From Candidatus Hermodarchaeota archaeon (GTDB taxonomy: Archaea; Asgardarchaeota; Hermodarchaeia; Hermodarchaeales; Hermodarchaeaceae): DNA of 44,135 bases. The notes under the pieces were generated by a model, which was given only the letters and a program-made list of their open reading frames with translations, made no database searches and was not told the DNA's origin. This document shows, piece by piece, positions 7,675-15,581 of this stretch. The stretch covers positions 1 to 44,135 of the forward strand of contig JAEOTB010000066.1 of the NCBI GenBank assembly GCA_016840065.1, written 5' to 3'. The number at the start of each line of letters is the position of its first letter. The stretch's first letter is position 1. The position numbers and the translations under genes were made by a program.

Positions 7675-8103
7675 ATGATAAGCCAAACAAAGGAAGAACA
7701 ATCCATCCAAGAAGTAATAGAACGATTCCAGAAAGCACAAGCCACAGGAGACGAAAAGGAATTCCTAAAGATATGGCACCCCAAGGCTCAACGATTCAGT
7801 ATCGGTTTCAGCAAAGAACTCTTCGTTTTCTCCACAGAAGACATCCTCAAACTCCAGTTTGGAGGAATCCGACAACAGAAAGAGAAGGACCCCGATTTCG
7901 TTGTCACCTACAAGATGTGCAAGATTCAGCGTATCACGGTTCAACCAGATGCCCTAACCGCTTCCGCCTACACAACTTGGCAAATGAAGATAAAAGAAGA
8001 AGTCGTTGGCGACCACTCCACTTTCCTCAACTTCGTGAAAGTAGATGGAAACTGGATGGTAGCAAACGTTGTGGATCGTGGTGCTGAACCTAAGAGTTCT
8101 TAG
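7675..8103 (+). CDS. NTF2-like (SnoaL/lumazine-binding-like) protein
   Basis: About 142 residues. An N-terminal helix with the sequence IQEVIERFQKAQATGDEKEF, a WHPKA motif, and alternating strands ending in HSTFLNFVKVDGNWMVAN match the cone-shaped alpha+beta fold of the NTF2-like superfamily. Members are small enzymes or ligand binders; nothing here fixes the ligand. The start could be the GTG at 7666 or the ATG at 7675. I prefer the ATG because the GTGAAAGAA sequence then serves as a weak ribosome binding site. It is transcribed divergently from the winged-helix regulator and is a candidate target of it. Confidence 0.75.
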   Translation: MISQTKEEQSIQEVIERFQKAQATGDEKEFLKIWHPKAQRFSIGFSKELFVFSTEDILKLQFGGIRQQKEKDPDFVVTYKMCKIQRITVQPDALTASAYTTWQMKIKEEVVGDHSTFLNFVKVDGNWMVANVVDRGAEPKSS

Positions 8104-8185
8104 GTTCACTATGTCCTGCATGTAGCCCTTCATCTACCACAAAAAGGCGAAACACTCAATTAGTAGGCGGTATTGAAGAACGGTG

Positions 8186-11100
8186 ATGAACCAGAGAGCC
8201 GCTATCGCTTTCAGTATATTCTTGCTTACTAATTTTCTATCATCCGCTGTTACATACAATACGCCTTTGACTTGTCAGTTTAGCAGCAGTTTTCTGGATT
8301 CAGATGGCAGGTCTCCAGTTCAGAGAGGGGTTTCACTAGTCACCACTAAGGGGGAGCCATCAGATAGGCTGAAAACCCTGATTCACCCTAACCTTGATGA
8401 CACTCCCACCCTACCCAGCGACTTGAGCTTCAATATCACGTCCAATGAGGGCTATTTTGATGGACTCAACTTGTTCGATCCTCGCGGAGAGATTGAGTAT
8501 AAATCGGTCATCATGAATCTCGAGGGGGATATCATTGTAGAGAGGCCTTATTGGAGAATGGTGGAATTCATCAATTCGACACACGTTCTAGGTTTTTGCT
8601 CTGAACATGAAGCAGCACTTTGGAATGTTTATGAAGGAACTGAAACACGATTAGGTATCCAAGGCCACCACGAATTAGAATACAACTGGATAAATAACAC
8701 CATTCTAACCTTCAAGGCATACGTTGTCACAATCAATGAAACGCAATACAAGTATGACATGATTGAAGAATACAACCTGGAAGGGGAGCTAGTCTGGTCT
8801 CTGGATACACAGGATATCATCTCTCCCAATCAGTGGTGCCCTTTCAAGGATGGCTTCACCGAAGCTGATATCACTCATTCGAATTCAATATTCTTTGATT
8901 CAGAAGAAGACACCTTCCTATTCAACGTTAGAAACGTAAATACCTTCTACAAAGTAGACCACAAAACTGGAGAGATCCTTTGGGGTTTAGGAGAGTACGG
9001 CAACTATTCTTTATACGATTCCAATGGTAATCCCAAGGATAACCTCTTCTACCATGCTCACGCTGTCGAGCAGGTTGACGACAACACCTTCATTCTCTTT
9101 GATAACGACTATCATAACCAGACTAACCCCACCTATCCACGTTCACGCATCCTCGAAATAACCATCAACGAAACCACCATGACCGCAAACGAGTCTTGGT
9201 CATGGATTGCCCCCCAGGATTATTACTGCACCTACTTTGGCGATGCAGACCGGCTACCAAACGGAAACAGGCTAGCAGTCTTTGGGGTCCACTACGGTCC
9301 TAGGATTGTTGAGGTTTCAGAGGAAGGTGAAATCGTTTGGCAGCAGGAATTCTCCAGTGGGAATACAATCTACCGAGTGGAAAGGTTTCGCTTTGAACCA
9401 ATTCTTAGCAGCCCTCCCGATATCCACGTAAATTCCTCAGAGAACGTGAATGTTACCTGGCAGGCATTCTACAATTTCCGCCCCAAGAGAGACATAAACG
9501 GAACCTACGCCCTGTACCTAAACAACTCTGAAATCGCAACAGGCATTACCACCTACGACAAGCTCTGGCGCCCCACTAACTTAACCTTCAGTGTGGGTGT
9601 ACTAGAAGATGGACTCTACAACGTCACCCTTGCAGTAACCGATGGAGGGGGACACCAAGCCACAGATAGCCTTAACATGACCATTGGACCATTCTACATC
9701 GAGCGAGAAGGCCCAACAACTATTGAGAAAGGACAGGAGGGCGAGATGATACGATGGAGCGGGTTCACCAACAACCCTCTGTTCTACAACATCACTCTGA
9801 ACAGTACTCTGCACACATCTAATATGTGGGATGGTGAAATCATAACACTTGATCTCGACTTGCTAGAAGAAGGTAGCACTCGAGTGATATTCCGTCTCTA
9901 CAATGGAACCGAACTCGTACACACAGACGATTTCTGGGTCGACGTGGCACCTCCAATCCTACCCGTCATTACGCCCTCCCAACCAAATGATATAACGATA
10001 ACCTGGAGTGGCACACAACCCCTTTCATGGACCCTAACTGACAATTTCCCATCATCATGGAGTCTATTTCTAGAAGGAACAGAGGTGACCAGTAGTTCGT
10101 GGACTTCTCAAACATATCTCCTCAACTGGACCGTACCCCTTCTAGACGAAGGCGAATACAACATCACCGTTGTCGCTTCTGATCTTGCTGGACAAAGGAC
10201 AATCAACACCACCTGGTTAACCGTAGAGTTCCCCAGCCCGCCCATAATCCTTTTTATGTCAGGGGAAACACAATTTCTGTGGGGACAGGAGAACGCTATC
10301 CTGACATATGAGATTCATGGTGGGGTTCAATGGGCTTTGTGGAAGAACGAGGTTCAGATACGAGGGGCAGGGCTATCAGGACACCTGCTAGAGATTGAGA
10401 TAGAGAATTGGCAACCAGAAGGGTGGAGCCTGGGTATCCATAATATCACTTTGGAGGTAACAGATAGTTCCGACGCCTCGTCAACTCTCACCCTCTGGAT
10501 TCAGATAATACTATCTCCAGGTGATCCTTACGCCGATGCCTGTATTGCTTCACATTCTGATTGGTATCTTCATGGAGATAACGCTGTGGGAGCACCTGAC
10601 AATGCCTTCGCAGAGATCTTCCTGGATTACGGAAACGGCTACGTAACCCTTGATATGGGTGCGGGAGAAGAGATACTGGATGGTATTGGTGCTGACTTCT
10701 GGGTGGTGGCCCAGGGCGGCGAATACAACGTCCGGGTCAGCAACAGCCTCACCACCGCCTTCATCACTATTGGCACAGGTCAAGGTTCCCAAGAATACAA
10801 CCTAACCGGGACAGGATTAATCGCCGCACGTTATGTAAGAATCACCTACCTAGACGGTGCAGATGTTGAAGTTGATGCCATCGTTGCCCATAACTACAAT
10901 CAAGCAGGAGGCGACACGGAAGCCCCCCTCATTACAGGGCTGGAGGACTTCTGGGTTCTAGAAACGCAGACAACAACCTCTTTCATCTGGGAAACCTATG
11001 ATGCAAACCCCTGGAATTACAGCTTGTACGTCAATGGTAGCCTATACGAAACTGGTCCATGGAATGGCTCAGACATAACCCTCACTCTCGAAATCACTAT

Positions 11101-11581
11101 GACAGGGGCTTGGCAGAAACAAAATGTGACACTAGCTCTCTTCGATGTTTGTGGCCAGCAGAATCAGGATTCAGTCTTGGTTGACATTCTCCCCATCGAT
11201 AACGACAATCCACAGATTTTCGGTCCAGATGACTTCTGGATCCTTGAGACGCAACCAACCTTCTCTTGGATCTGGACGGGCCAGGATTTAACACCAAGCA
11301 ACTACTCCATCTTCGTTGACGGGATCTTCTATGAGGCTGGTTTGTGGGACGGGTCAGATATTCCCTTCAGTTACAATGTGAGCCGGATAGGACTCCTGAC
11401 AATCACTCTCACTCTCTGTGATTTCTTCGGTCACCAGACAGTTGACACGGTTCTGGTTGAAGTCCGATCGCTTCTCAGCGGACCAGCTGACCCAATCCTA
11501 AAACTAGCCTTGACTGTATTCGTTCTGGGTACCTTTCCTGTTCTATCAACGCTCCTCTACCTGACTCGCCGCCGCAAGTGA
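8186..11581 (+). CDS. Secreted, membrane-anchored arylsulfotransferase-like protein with Ig-like domains
   Basis: About 1131 residues. An N-terminal signal peptide (AIAFSIFLLTNFLSSAV) is followed by a beta-propeller region (~60-420) resembling arylsulfotransferases (ASST). It includes HHELEYNWI, DITHSNSIFF and FYHAHAVEQV, with His residues where the family places its catalytic and sulfate-contacting ones. Then come several Ig/cadherin-like domains, with repeated pairs such as DFWVLETQ and DFWILETQ, and a discoidin-like segment around residues 780-905 (DNAVGAPDNAFAEIFLDYG ... ARYVRITYLDG). One C-terminal transmembrane helix ends in TRRRK. N-glycosylation sequons are plentiful. This is a cell-surface enzyme or adhesin; sulfotransferase activity is inferred. 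The start is ATG 8186; a GTG lies three bases upstream. Confidence 0.75.
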   Translation: MNQRAAIAFSIFLLTNFLSSAVTYNTPLTCQFSSSFLDSDGRSPVQRGVSLVTTKGEPSDRLKTLIHPNLDDTPTLPSDLSFNITSNEGYFDGLNLFDPRGEIEYKSVIMNLEGDIIVERPYWRMVEFINSTHVLGFCSEHEAALWNVYEGTETRLGIQGHHELEYNWINNTILTFKAYVVTINETQYKYDMIEEYNLEGELVWSLDTQDIISPNQWCPFKDGFTEADITHSNSIFFDSEEDTFLFNVRNVNTFYKVDHKTGEILWGLGEYGNYSLYDSNGNPKDNLFYHAHAVEQVDDNTFILFDNDYHNQTNPTYPRSRILEITINETTMTANESWSWIAPQDYYCTYFGDADRLPNGNRLAVFGVHYGPRIVEVSEEGEIVWQQEFSSGNTIYRVERFRFEPILSSPPDIHVNSSENVNVTWQAFYNFRPKRDINGTYALYLNNSEIATGITTYDKLWRPTNLTFSVGVLEDGLYNVTLAVTDGGGHQATDSLNMTIGPFYIEREGPTTIEKGQEGEMIRWSGFTNNPLFYNITLNSTLHTSNMWDGEIITLDLDLLEEGSTRVIFRLYNGTELVHTDDFWVDVAPPILPVITPSQPNDITITWSGTQPLSWTLTDNFPSSWSLFLEGTEVTSSSWTSQTYLLNWTVPLLDEGEYNITVVASDLAGQRTINTTWLTVEFPSPPIILFMSGETQFLWGQENAILTYEIHGGVQWALWKNEVQIRGAGLSGHLLEIEIENWQPEGWSLGIHNITLEVTDSSDASSTLTLWIQIILSPGDPYADACIASHSDWYLHGDNAVGAPDNAFAEIFLDYGNGYVTLDMGAGEEILDGIGADFWVVAQGGEYNVRVSNSLTTAFITIGTGQGSQEYNLTGTGLIAARYVRITYLDGADVEVDAIVAHNYNQAGGDTEAPLITGLEDFWVLETQTTTSFIWETYDANPWNYSLYVNGSLYETGPWNGSDITLTLEITMTGAWQKQNVTLALFDVCGQQNQDSVLVDILPIDNDNPQIFGPDDFWILETQPTFSWIWTGQDLTPSNYSIFVDGIFYEAGLWDGSDIPFSYNVSRIGLLTITLTLCDFFGHQTVDTVLVEVRSLLSGPADPILKLALTVFVLGTFPVLSTLLYLTRRRK

Positions 11582-11723
11582 GCCCCCTAGGACATTGTAC
11601 GGGGCTCTGCCTGACTCACGCCTGACCAGTAGACATCGTTATCTTGTTCATCGGAAGAGCTCCCAATCTCTCAGAAAGTTGCTGCTTCATAAGATATTAG
11701 GGCTTCAAGCACTTTGTACTCTC

Positions 11724-12164
11724 ATGTCTGATACAGCAGTACTTTGCCCCAAGTATGCATGGTTAGTACTGACCCTAATAGGGATTATCGATTTGGCAAG
11801 AGGCGTCATTCACACCTTCTTTGTTGAATTCGCCGCCACAAACATCGCAGGCCTCAATCTGTCGGTAGTGACACAAGACCAGCTGTTCCTTCTAGCGCTC
11901 TTTGGGGTGTCTAACTACATGACTGGAGCCATCTTCCTTCTCATCGCGTTCAGAGCAAGGCACCTCGTTCCAATAATGCTCCTATTTGTGCTTGGACTAT
12001 TCATGCTCCCCACAATCATCCTCATGGCGGTTCTCCAACCCACAGCCCCTCTATCGGGAGGTGGTCTAATCGGTCCTGCCTATTTACTACTCTGCGGAAT
12101 CACGATAATCGTCCTTACTGTAAGAGACCGGACGTTCCTCATCCGTTCATTAAGAGGTGGATGA
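11724..12164 (+). CDS. Small four-helix membrane protein
   Basis: About 146 residues from the ATG at 11724 (MSDTAVLCPKYAWL). The frame is open further up to 11595, but the added N-terminus is polar, basic and unlike a membrane protein, so I choose the later start. Four hydrophobic helices are visible: one around VLTLIGIIDLARGVIHTFF, one around LFLLALFGVSNYMTGAIFLL, one around VPIMLLFVLGLFMLPTIILM and one around PAYLLLCGITIIVLTV. I do not recognise the family. It follows the arylsulfotransferase-like gene at a distance of 142 bases on the same strand. Confidence 0.6.
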   Translation: MSDTAVLCPKYAWLVLTLIGIIDLARGVIHTFFVEFAATNIAGLNLSVVTQDQLFLLALFGVSNYMTGAIFLLIAFRARHLVPIMLLFVLGLFMLPTIILMAVLQPTAPLSGGGLIGPAYLLLCGITIIVLTVRDRTFLIRSLRGG

Positions 12165-12173
12165 GTTAAGGAG

Positions 12174-12262
12174 TTAATGCCACACTAAGACATTGCCTTT
12201 ATCTAGCCCAGCGGCGAGGTAACGCCCATCTGGTGAGATGGTCAGCGTCCATACTTCACAAT
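12174..12262 (-). pseudogene. Relic of a WD40-repeat gene (one repeat)
   Basis: On the minus strand this intergenic stretch encodes one clean WD40 repeat, with VWTLTISPDGRYLAAG followed by an LDKGNVLVWH ending and then a TAA stop at 12174-12176. The SPDGRYLA and VLVW cores are diagnostic. Upstream in the same frame, sequence resembling another repeat edge (NISPDCE) soon runs into the start of the convergent PLP-enzyme gene at 12308. No complete gene fits, so it looks like the 3' stump of a deleted WD40 gene. Confidence 0.6.
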
Positions 12263-12307
12263 CAGGTGAAATGTTAAGTAGGAGATAGATGACCAACTGA
12301 CTCGGTA

Positions 12308-13453
12308 GTGATTATGTCCTCATACGTTGCTGATTTTGGACCTTTCGATGGTCGTATCTGGCTTAACGCCGCAAGTATTGGGCCCCTTCCCAAGGTAGCT
12401 GTCAAGGCTGCCCAGGAGGCTATCGAGAGGAACATCTCCCCTCATCTGTTGCCCATCGAGTTGTATCGTGAGATTCCCAGTCGCCTCAAAAGAGCGCTAG
12501 GCGAGTTGATTAGTGTTAACCGCTGGGAGATTATCATTGGTAACAGCACCAGTTACGGGCTACACCTCCTCGCCAACGGCATCCCCTTCAAGCAGGGGGA
12601 CGAAGTGCTCTTGGTCAAGGGCGACTTTCCAGCTAGTATCTTACCCTGGCTTGCCCTCAGGAAACAGGGCGTCACCGTCCGTGAAATTGAACCGAAGGGT
12701 CCTGTCCTTCAGGCAGAAGACGTTGCAGAACACCTATCGGATAAGACGAAACTGCTCTGTGCCACCTGGGTTGACTCCTTTACTGGTTATGCCATCGATG
12801 AACAGGCCATCGGTAAGGTGTGCAGGGCCCATGATGTGTGGTTTGTCCTTAACGCTACTCAGGGCATGGGGGCACGTCACATCAACGTCTCTGATACACC
12901 AATCGATGCGATAACCAGTACTGGAGCAAAATGGCTACTCGGACCATACGGGACAGGTTTCTGCTGGATAAAACCCGAACTCCTAAACATCCTCGAATAC
13001 AACCAATGTTACTGGCCAGTCCACCACGGCGACCGGGACCTCGACAAGATGCGCGAGTACCAACTCAGGGACGATTTGGGGGCAGCCGCGTATGATGTCT
13101 TTTCCGCCGCCAACCACTTCAACAACGTCCCCTGGACAGCCTGCATCGAGTACCTCAACAAACAGGGAATCCCCAAGATCCAGAAACACAACGACAAGCT
13201 AGTGGACCGACTAATTCGGGGACTTGATCCCGACCAATTCATTGTAGAGAGCCCTCGCTCTGGACCTGAACGGACCGCTATAGTCGTAGTGAGCCATCGA
13301 GAACCCACCCGAACCCGTGACCTCTTCGAACTACTCACCAATGAGGGTATCGACATCTCCCTCAGAGAAGGCAACCTCCGCATCAGCCCTCACCTCTACA
13401 ATACTCGCGAGGACATAGAACGCCTCATCACCTTGCTCTCAATCTCTACCTAG
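12308..13453 (+). CDS. Class-V PLP-dependent aminotransferase/cysteine desulfurase-like enzyme
   Basis: 381 residues, cytoplasmic, with the class-V aminotransferase fold (cysteine desulfurase / isopenicillin N epimerase group). The N-terminal IWLNAASIGPLP motif, the GNSTSYGLHLLANG helix start, and ITSTGAKWLLGPYGTGF with the presumed PLP-binding lysine near residue 208 are clear. The residue that normally contacts the pyridine nitrogen, the Asp of a DxxQ motif, is Asn here (LNATQGMG, near residue 182). No Cys-containing loop typical of persulfide formation is obvious. The substrate is not predictable. Start is GTG 12308, with an ATG at 12314 as a near alternative. It stands alone between the WD40 relic and a minus-strand LRR gene. 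Confidence 0.85.
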   Translation: MIMSSYVADFGPFDGRIWLNAASIGPLPKVAVKAAQEAIERNISPHLLPIELYREIPSRLKRALGELISVNRWEIIIGNSTSYGLHLLANGIPFKQGDEVLLVKGDFPASILPWLALRKQGVTVREIEPKGPVLQAEDVAEHLSDKTKLLCATWVDSFTGYAIDEQAIGKVCRAHDVWFVLNATQGMGARHINVSDTPIDAITSTGAKWLLGPYGTGFCWIKPELLNILEYNQCYWPVHHGDRDLDKMREYQLRDDLGAAAYDVFSAANHFNNVPWTACIEYLNKQGIPKIQKHNDKLVDRLIRGLDPDQFIVESPRSGPERTAIVVVSHREPTRTRDLFELLTNEGIDISLREGNLRISPHLYNTREDIERLITLLSIST

Positions 13454-13545
13454 CTGAATACCTATTAGAGTGTTCAGTCTAATGACGCCTCGCCTCGTGG
13501 GGTGTAGTGAACATTGGAGAAAGAAGTAGAGATTTTTCTTGGGTT

Positions 13546-14169
13546 TTAGCGCCAGTCTACTTTGTTCCTCCGAATCAGCTCTCCTAGCGCATCAGATATC
13601 CAGGCAGTTTTTTGGAGCGCTGATTGGGCGAACACTGCTACTGAATCATCTAGTGTTAGGGTTTTAAGGCGTGAGCAGTCAAAGAGGGGTGAGATGTCTA
13701 ACGCCCTCAACGGGTTATTATCGAGCCAGAGTCTTTCTAGCTGTTTACAGTGACTGAAGGGGGAGAGGTCCAATTGTCCCAATCGGTTACCATTAAGCGA
13801 GAGCTTCTGGAAGATGCTGCAATGGCGGAGAGGTGAGAGATCCACTTCTTCCAACTGGTTCTCATAGAGCATAATAACACGGAGGTTTTCGCAGTACTGA
13901 AGAGGGTCTAAGTCGAGCTGTGTCAATCTGTTTCTATCAAGCACAAGAGTGTGGAAATCAGAGCAGTGGCGGAGTGTGGAGAGATCTACTGAGGTCAACT
14001 TGTTTAATGCAAGGGAGAGTTTTTGGAGACGAGGGAAGTATTCGAGGGGAGACAAATCAATGGTAGCAATTTCTTCAGCTGCCAGATTAACTGTCAAGGT
14101 CTTGTCTGGAAATTTCTTGGTCTTCTGTTTTCCATCAACCCGAGTATAAGAGAGTTTTATCTTAGCCAC
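13546..14169 (-). CDS. Leucine-rich-repeat protein
   Basis: 207 residues, starting at GTG (14169) behind an excellent AAGGAGGTG ribosome binding site. A short strand-rich N-terminus (KIKLSYTRVDGKQKTKKF) is followed by about six 24-residue repeats of the form VDLSxLRHCxxFxxLxLxxNxL, then a cap (QSALQKTAWISDALGELI). The architecture, repeat length and cap match the 6028-6741 protein, so they are paralogues separated by 7 kb. There is no secretion signal. It probably binds another protein. It has its own promoter, with a TATA box at 14211-14220, unlike the copy near the ATC hydrolase-like array. Confidence 0.85.
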   Translation of the reverse strand: MAKIKLSYTRVDGKQKTKKFPDKTLTVNLAAEEIATIDLSPLEYFPRLQKLSLALNKLTSVDLSTLRHCSDFHTLVLDRNRLTQLDLDPLQYCENLRVIMLYENQLEEVDLSPLRHCSIFQKLSLNGNRLGQLDLSPFSHCKQLERLWLDNNPLRALDISPLFDCSRLKTLTLDDSVAVFAQSALQKTAWISDALGELIRRNKVDWR

Positions 14170-14210
14170 AAAGACACCTCCTTACCATAGATACAAAATG
14201 CAATTATGTT

Positions 14211-14220
14211 CTATATATTC
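14211..14220 (-). promoter_or_regulatory. TATA box of the LRR gene
   Basis: On the minus strand GAATATATAG stands about 45 bases upstream of the GTG start at 14169, with AAGGAGGTG in between. The spacing fits an archaeal promoter with a short leader that includes the ribosome binding site. Confidence 0.5.
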
Positions 14221-14284
14221 TCTACTCCACCTCATGATTCCCATGTACCTTGTAGCGTTCTGAAGAAACGTTACTTTTACCGCT

Positions 14285-14326
14285 GGCAAGAAATAAAGAA
14301 GAGGAGGGCAGCCTTGAAACTGCCCT
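14285..14326 (-). terminator. Hairpin plus pyrimidine tract 3' of the surface DJ-1-like gene
   Basis: On the minus strand after the stop at 14350, a perfect 7-base stem (AGGGCAG at 14305-14311 with CTGCCCT at 14320-14326, 8-base loop) is followed by CCTCTTCTTTATTTCT. It is similar in build to the elements at 15541-15559 and 30874-30892. Confidence 0.5.
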
Positions 14327-14349
14327 AAGAACAGTCAGGAAATGAATTT

Positions 14350-15468
14350 TTACCGTCTTCTGAGGAAGAATACTACAGCTATCACAACAACGACTGCGCC
14401 TAATGCTCCGCCAATTAGAAGAATCATTTCGAGAGGTAACTGTGGTAACAGCACAGTGACAGAAGCTGCATTTCGTACAACTTCTAAGGTTTGGTCACTG
14501 TCAGTTACTTCTATGGCAACATTATACTCTCCTGCTGCTGAAACTGAAACGCTGCCGGTATACGTACCATCTGAATCAGTGTCAGTAAGTGGTATAGTGT
14601 GTGCTGATGTGTTCGAGCCTTGTAGATAGAAACACGCTTCCATACTGTCGATAGTCGTTGATGTAAGTCCTATGATTCCTGCTGCAGGATCGGTGGTTTC
14701 AATACTGACTGAGAAGGTTGTTCCTGCTCCACTTGAGGATGGTGTAACCGTACAGGTTTCCACGAAGGAGCGTCCAAGAGCTGCCTTGGCAGCCATCGCA
14801 CAGGTCTCTGATGTGGGGGCTACTGTATAGCCGCCCTCAGTTAATCCGCCTCCTCCACCACCTGTGACAAGCTGGCTATCACTGACAGAAAACATTCCAG
14901 TCACAGGGATAGCTCCTGCGCTAGTCCATTGAACAACACTCTGAGTATAATGGGCGACTTTGAGTCCCTCCCACTCACCTGGAGTAATGATTACTCGATG
15001 TCCAATGCAGATTGATGCGATTACAAGTCCGGCTGTTTGAGCGGCTATCACAAGATCATCCACAGCTGAGCTGATGGAGAGGGCCTGCCACTGACCGCCT
15101 GCTGGAACGAAAAGGATGTCATAGTTGTCTATCGTGTTTAGATCAAAGGTTGATAAGAGGTAGCCTGCGGTAATTGGGGATGATGGGCGATTCAGACAGG
15201 AGGGCACTGTGAGAGTTGCGCCACCTGTAACTATTGTGACATCTGCTCCCCATCCAAGGAGAATGTCTCTGACATCAAAGAAGTTCCAGCCGAAGAAGTC
15301 CCCTATCAGGATTAGTGCATCGATATCGTCAATGTCTTGAGCTAAGACTTTGCCCTGGGTGTCTGGTACGAATACCTGAACTGGTCCAGGTGTATTGGGA
15401 ACCTGATAGGAAACCAAGAACATCATAAAGGCTAGAATAAAAACAAGGGATTTACGATTCATAGGCAT
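14350..15468 (-). CDS. Secreted, membrane-anchored DJ-1/PfpI-like protein
   Basis: 372 residues. A signal peptide (SLVFILAFMMFLVSYQV) leads into a DJ-1/PfpI class-I glutamine-amidotransferase-like domain (~45-225): a first strand (IDALILIGDFFG), a DILFVPAGGQWQ segment and the nucleophile elbow ASICIGHRV with Cys near residue 154. An Ig-like domain follows (~240-340), then a C-terminal membrane helix (MILLIGGALGAVVVVIAVVFF) and RRR. The DJ-1 domain would therefore lie outside the cell. In the family the elbow Cys serves protease, hydrolase, chaperone or glyoxalase roles; which applies here is unknown. It is the paralogue of the next gene (15582-16688). A second ATG at 15462 is a possible start. 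Confidence 0.75.
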   Translation of the reverse strand: MPMNRKSLVFILAFMMFLVSYQVPNTPGPVQVFVPDTQGKVLAQDIDDIDALILIGDFFGWNFFDVRDILLGWGADVTIVTGGATLTVPSCLNRPSSPITAGYLLSTFDLNTIDNYDILFVPAGGQWQALSISSAVDDLVIAAQTAGLVIASICIGHRVIITPGEWEGLKVAHYTQSVVQWTSAGAIPVTGMFSVSDSQLVTGGGGGGLTEGGYTVAPTSETCAMAAKAALGRSFVETCTVTPSSSGAGTTFSVSIETTDPAAGIIGLTSTTIDSMEACFYLQGSNTSAHTIPLTDTDSDGTYTGSVSVSAAGEYNVAIEVTDSDQTLEVVRNAASVTVLLPQLPLEMILLIGGALGAVVVVIAVVFFLRRR

Positions 15469-15491
15469 CCCACGAGAACCTCACTTCTCGC

Positions 15492-15500
15492 CTTTTAAAT
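15492..15500 (-). promoter_or_regulatory. TATA box of the 14350-15468 gene
   Basis: ATTTAAAAG on the minus strand lies about 28 bases upstream of the start at 15468, a position that would place the transcription start near the start codon. This gene therefore has its own promoter although its paralogue lies just upstream. Confidence 0.45.
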
Positions 15501-15519
15501 CACAGTTTATGGGCAAAAA

Positions 15520-15559
15520 TTGTTAGAAAAGTGGAAAGATGGCAGCACAAAAGGCTGCC
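15520..15559 (-). terminator. Hairpin plus pyrimidine tract 3' of the second surface DJ-1-like gene
   Basis: On the minus strand after the stop at 15582, a 6-base stem (GGCAGC at 15541-15546 with GCTGCC at 15554-15559) is followed by ATCTTTCCACTTTTCTAAC. Together with the TATA box at 15492-15500 it separates the two paralogous genes into two transcripts. Confidence 0.5.
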
Positions 15560-15581
15560 CTCAATCCTTTGCTGATTATAA

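Noticed and set aside
11595..11723. Longer N-terminus for the small membrane protein, from an upstream ATG at 11595.
   Set aside because: The added ~43 residues are polar and basic and do not resemble a signal or membrane segment; the ATG at 11724 gives a compact four-helix protein.
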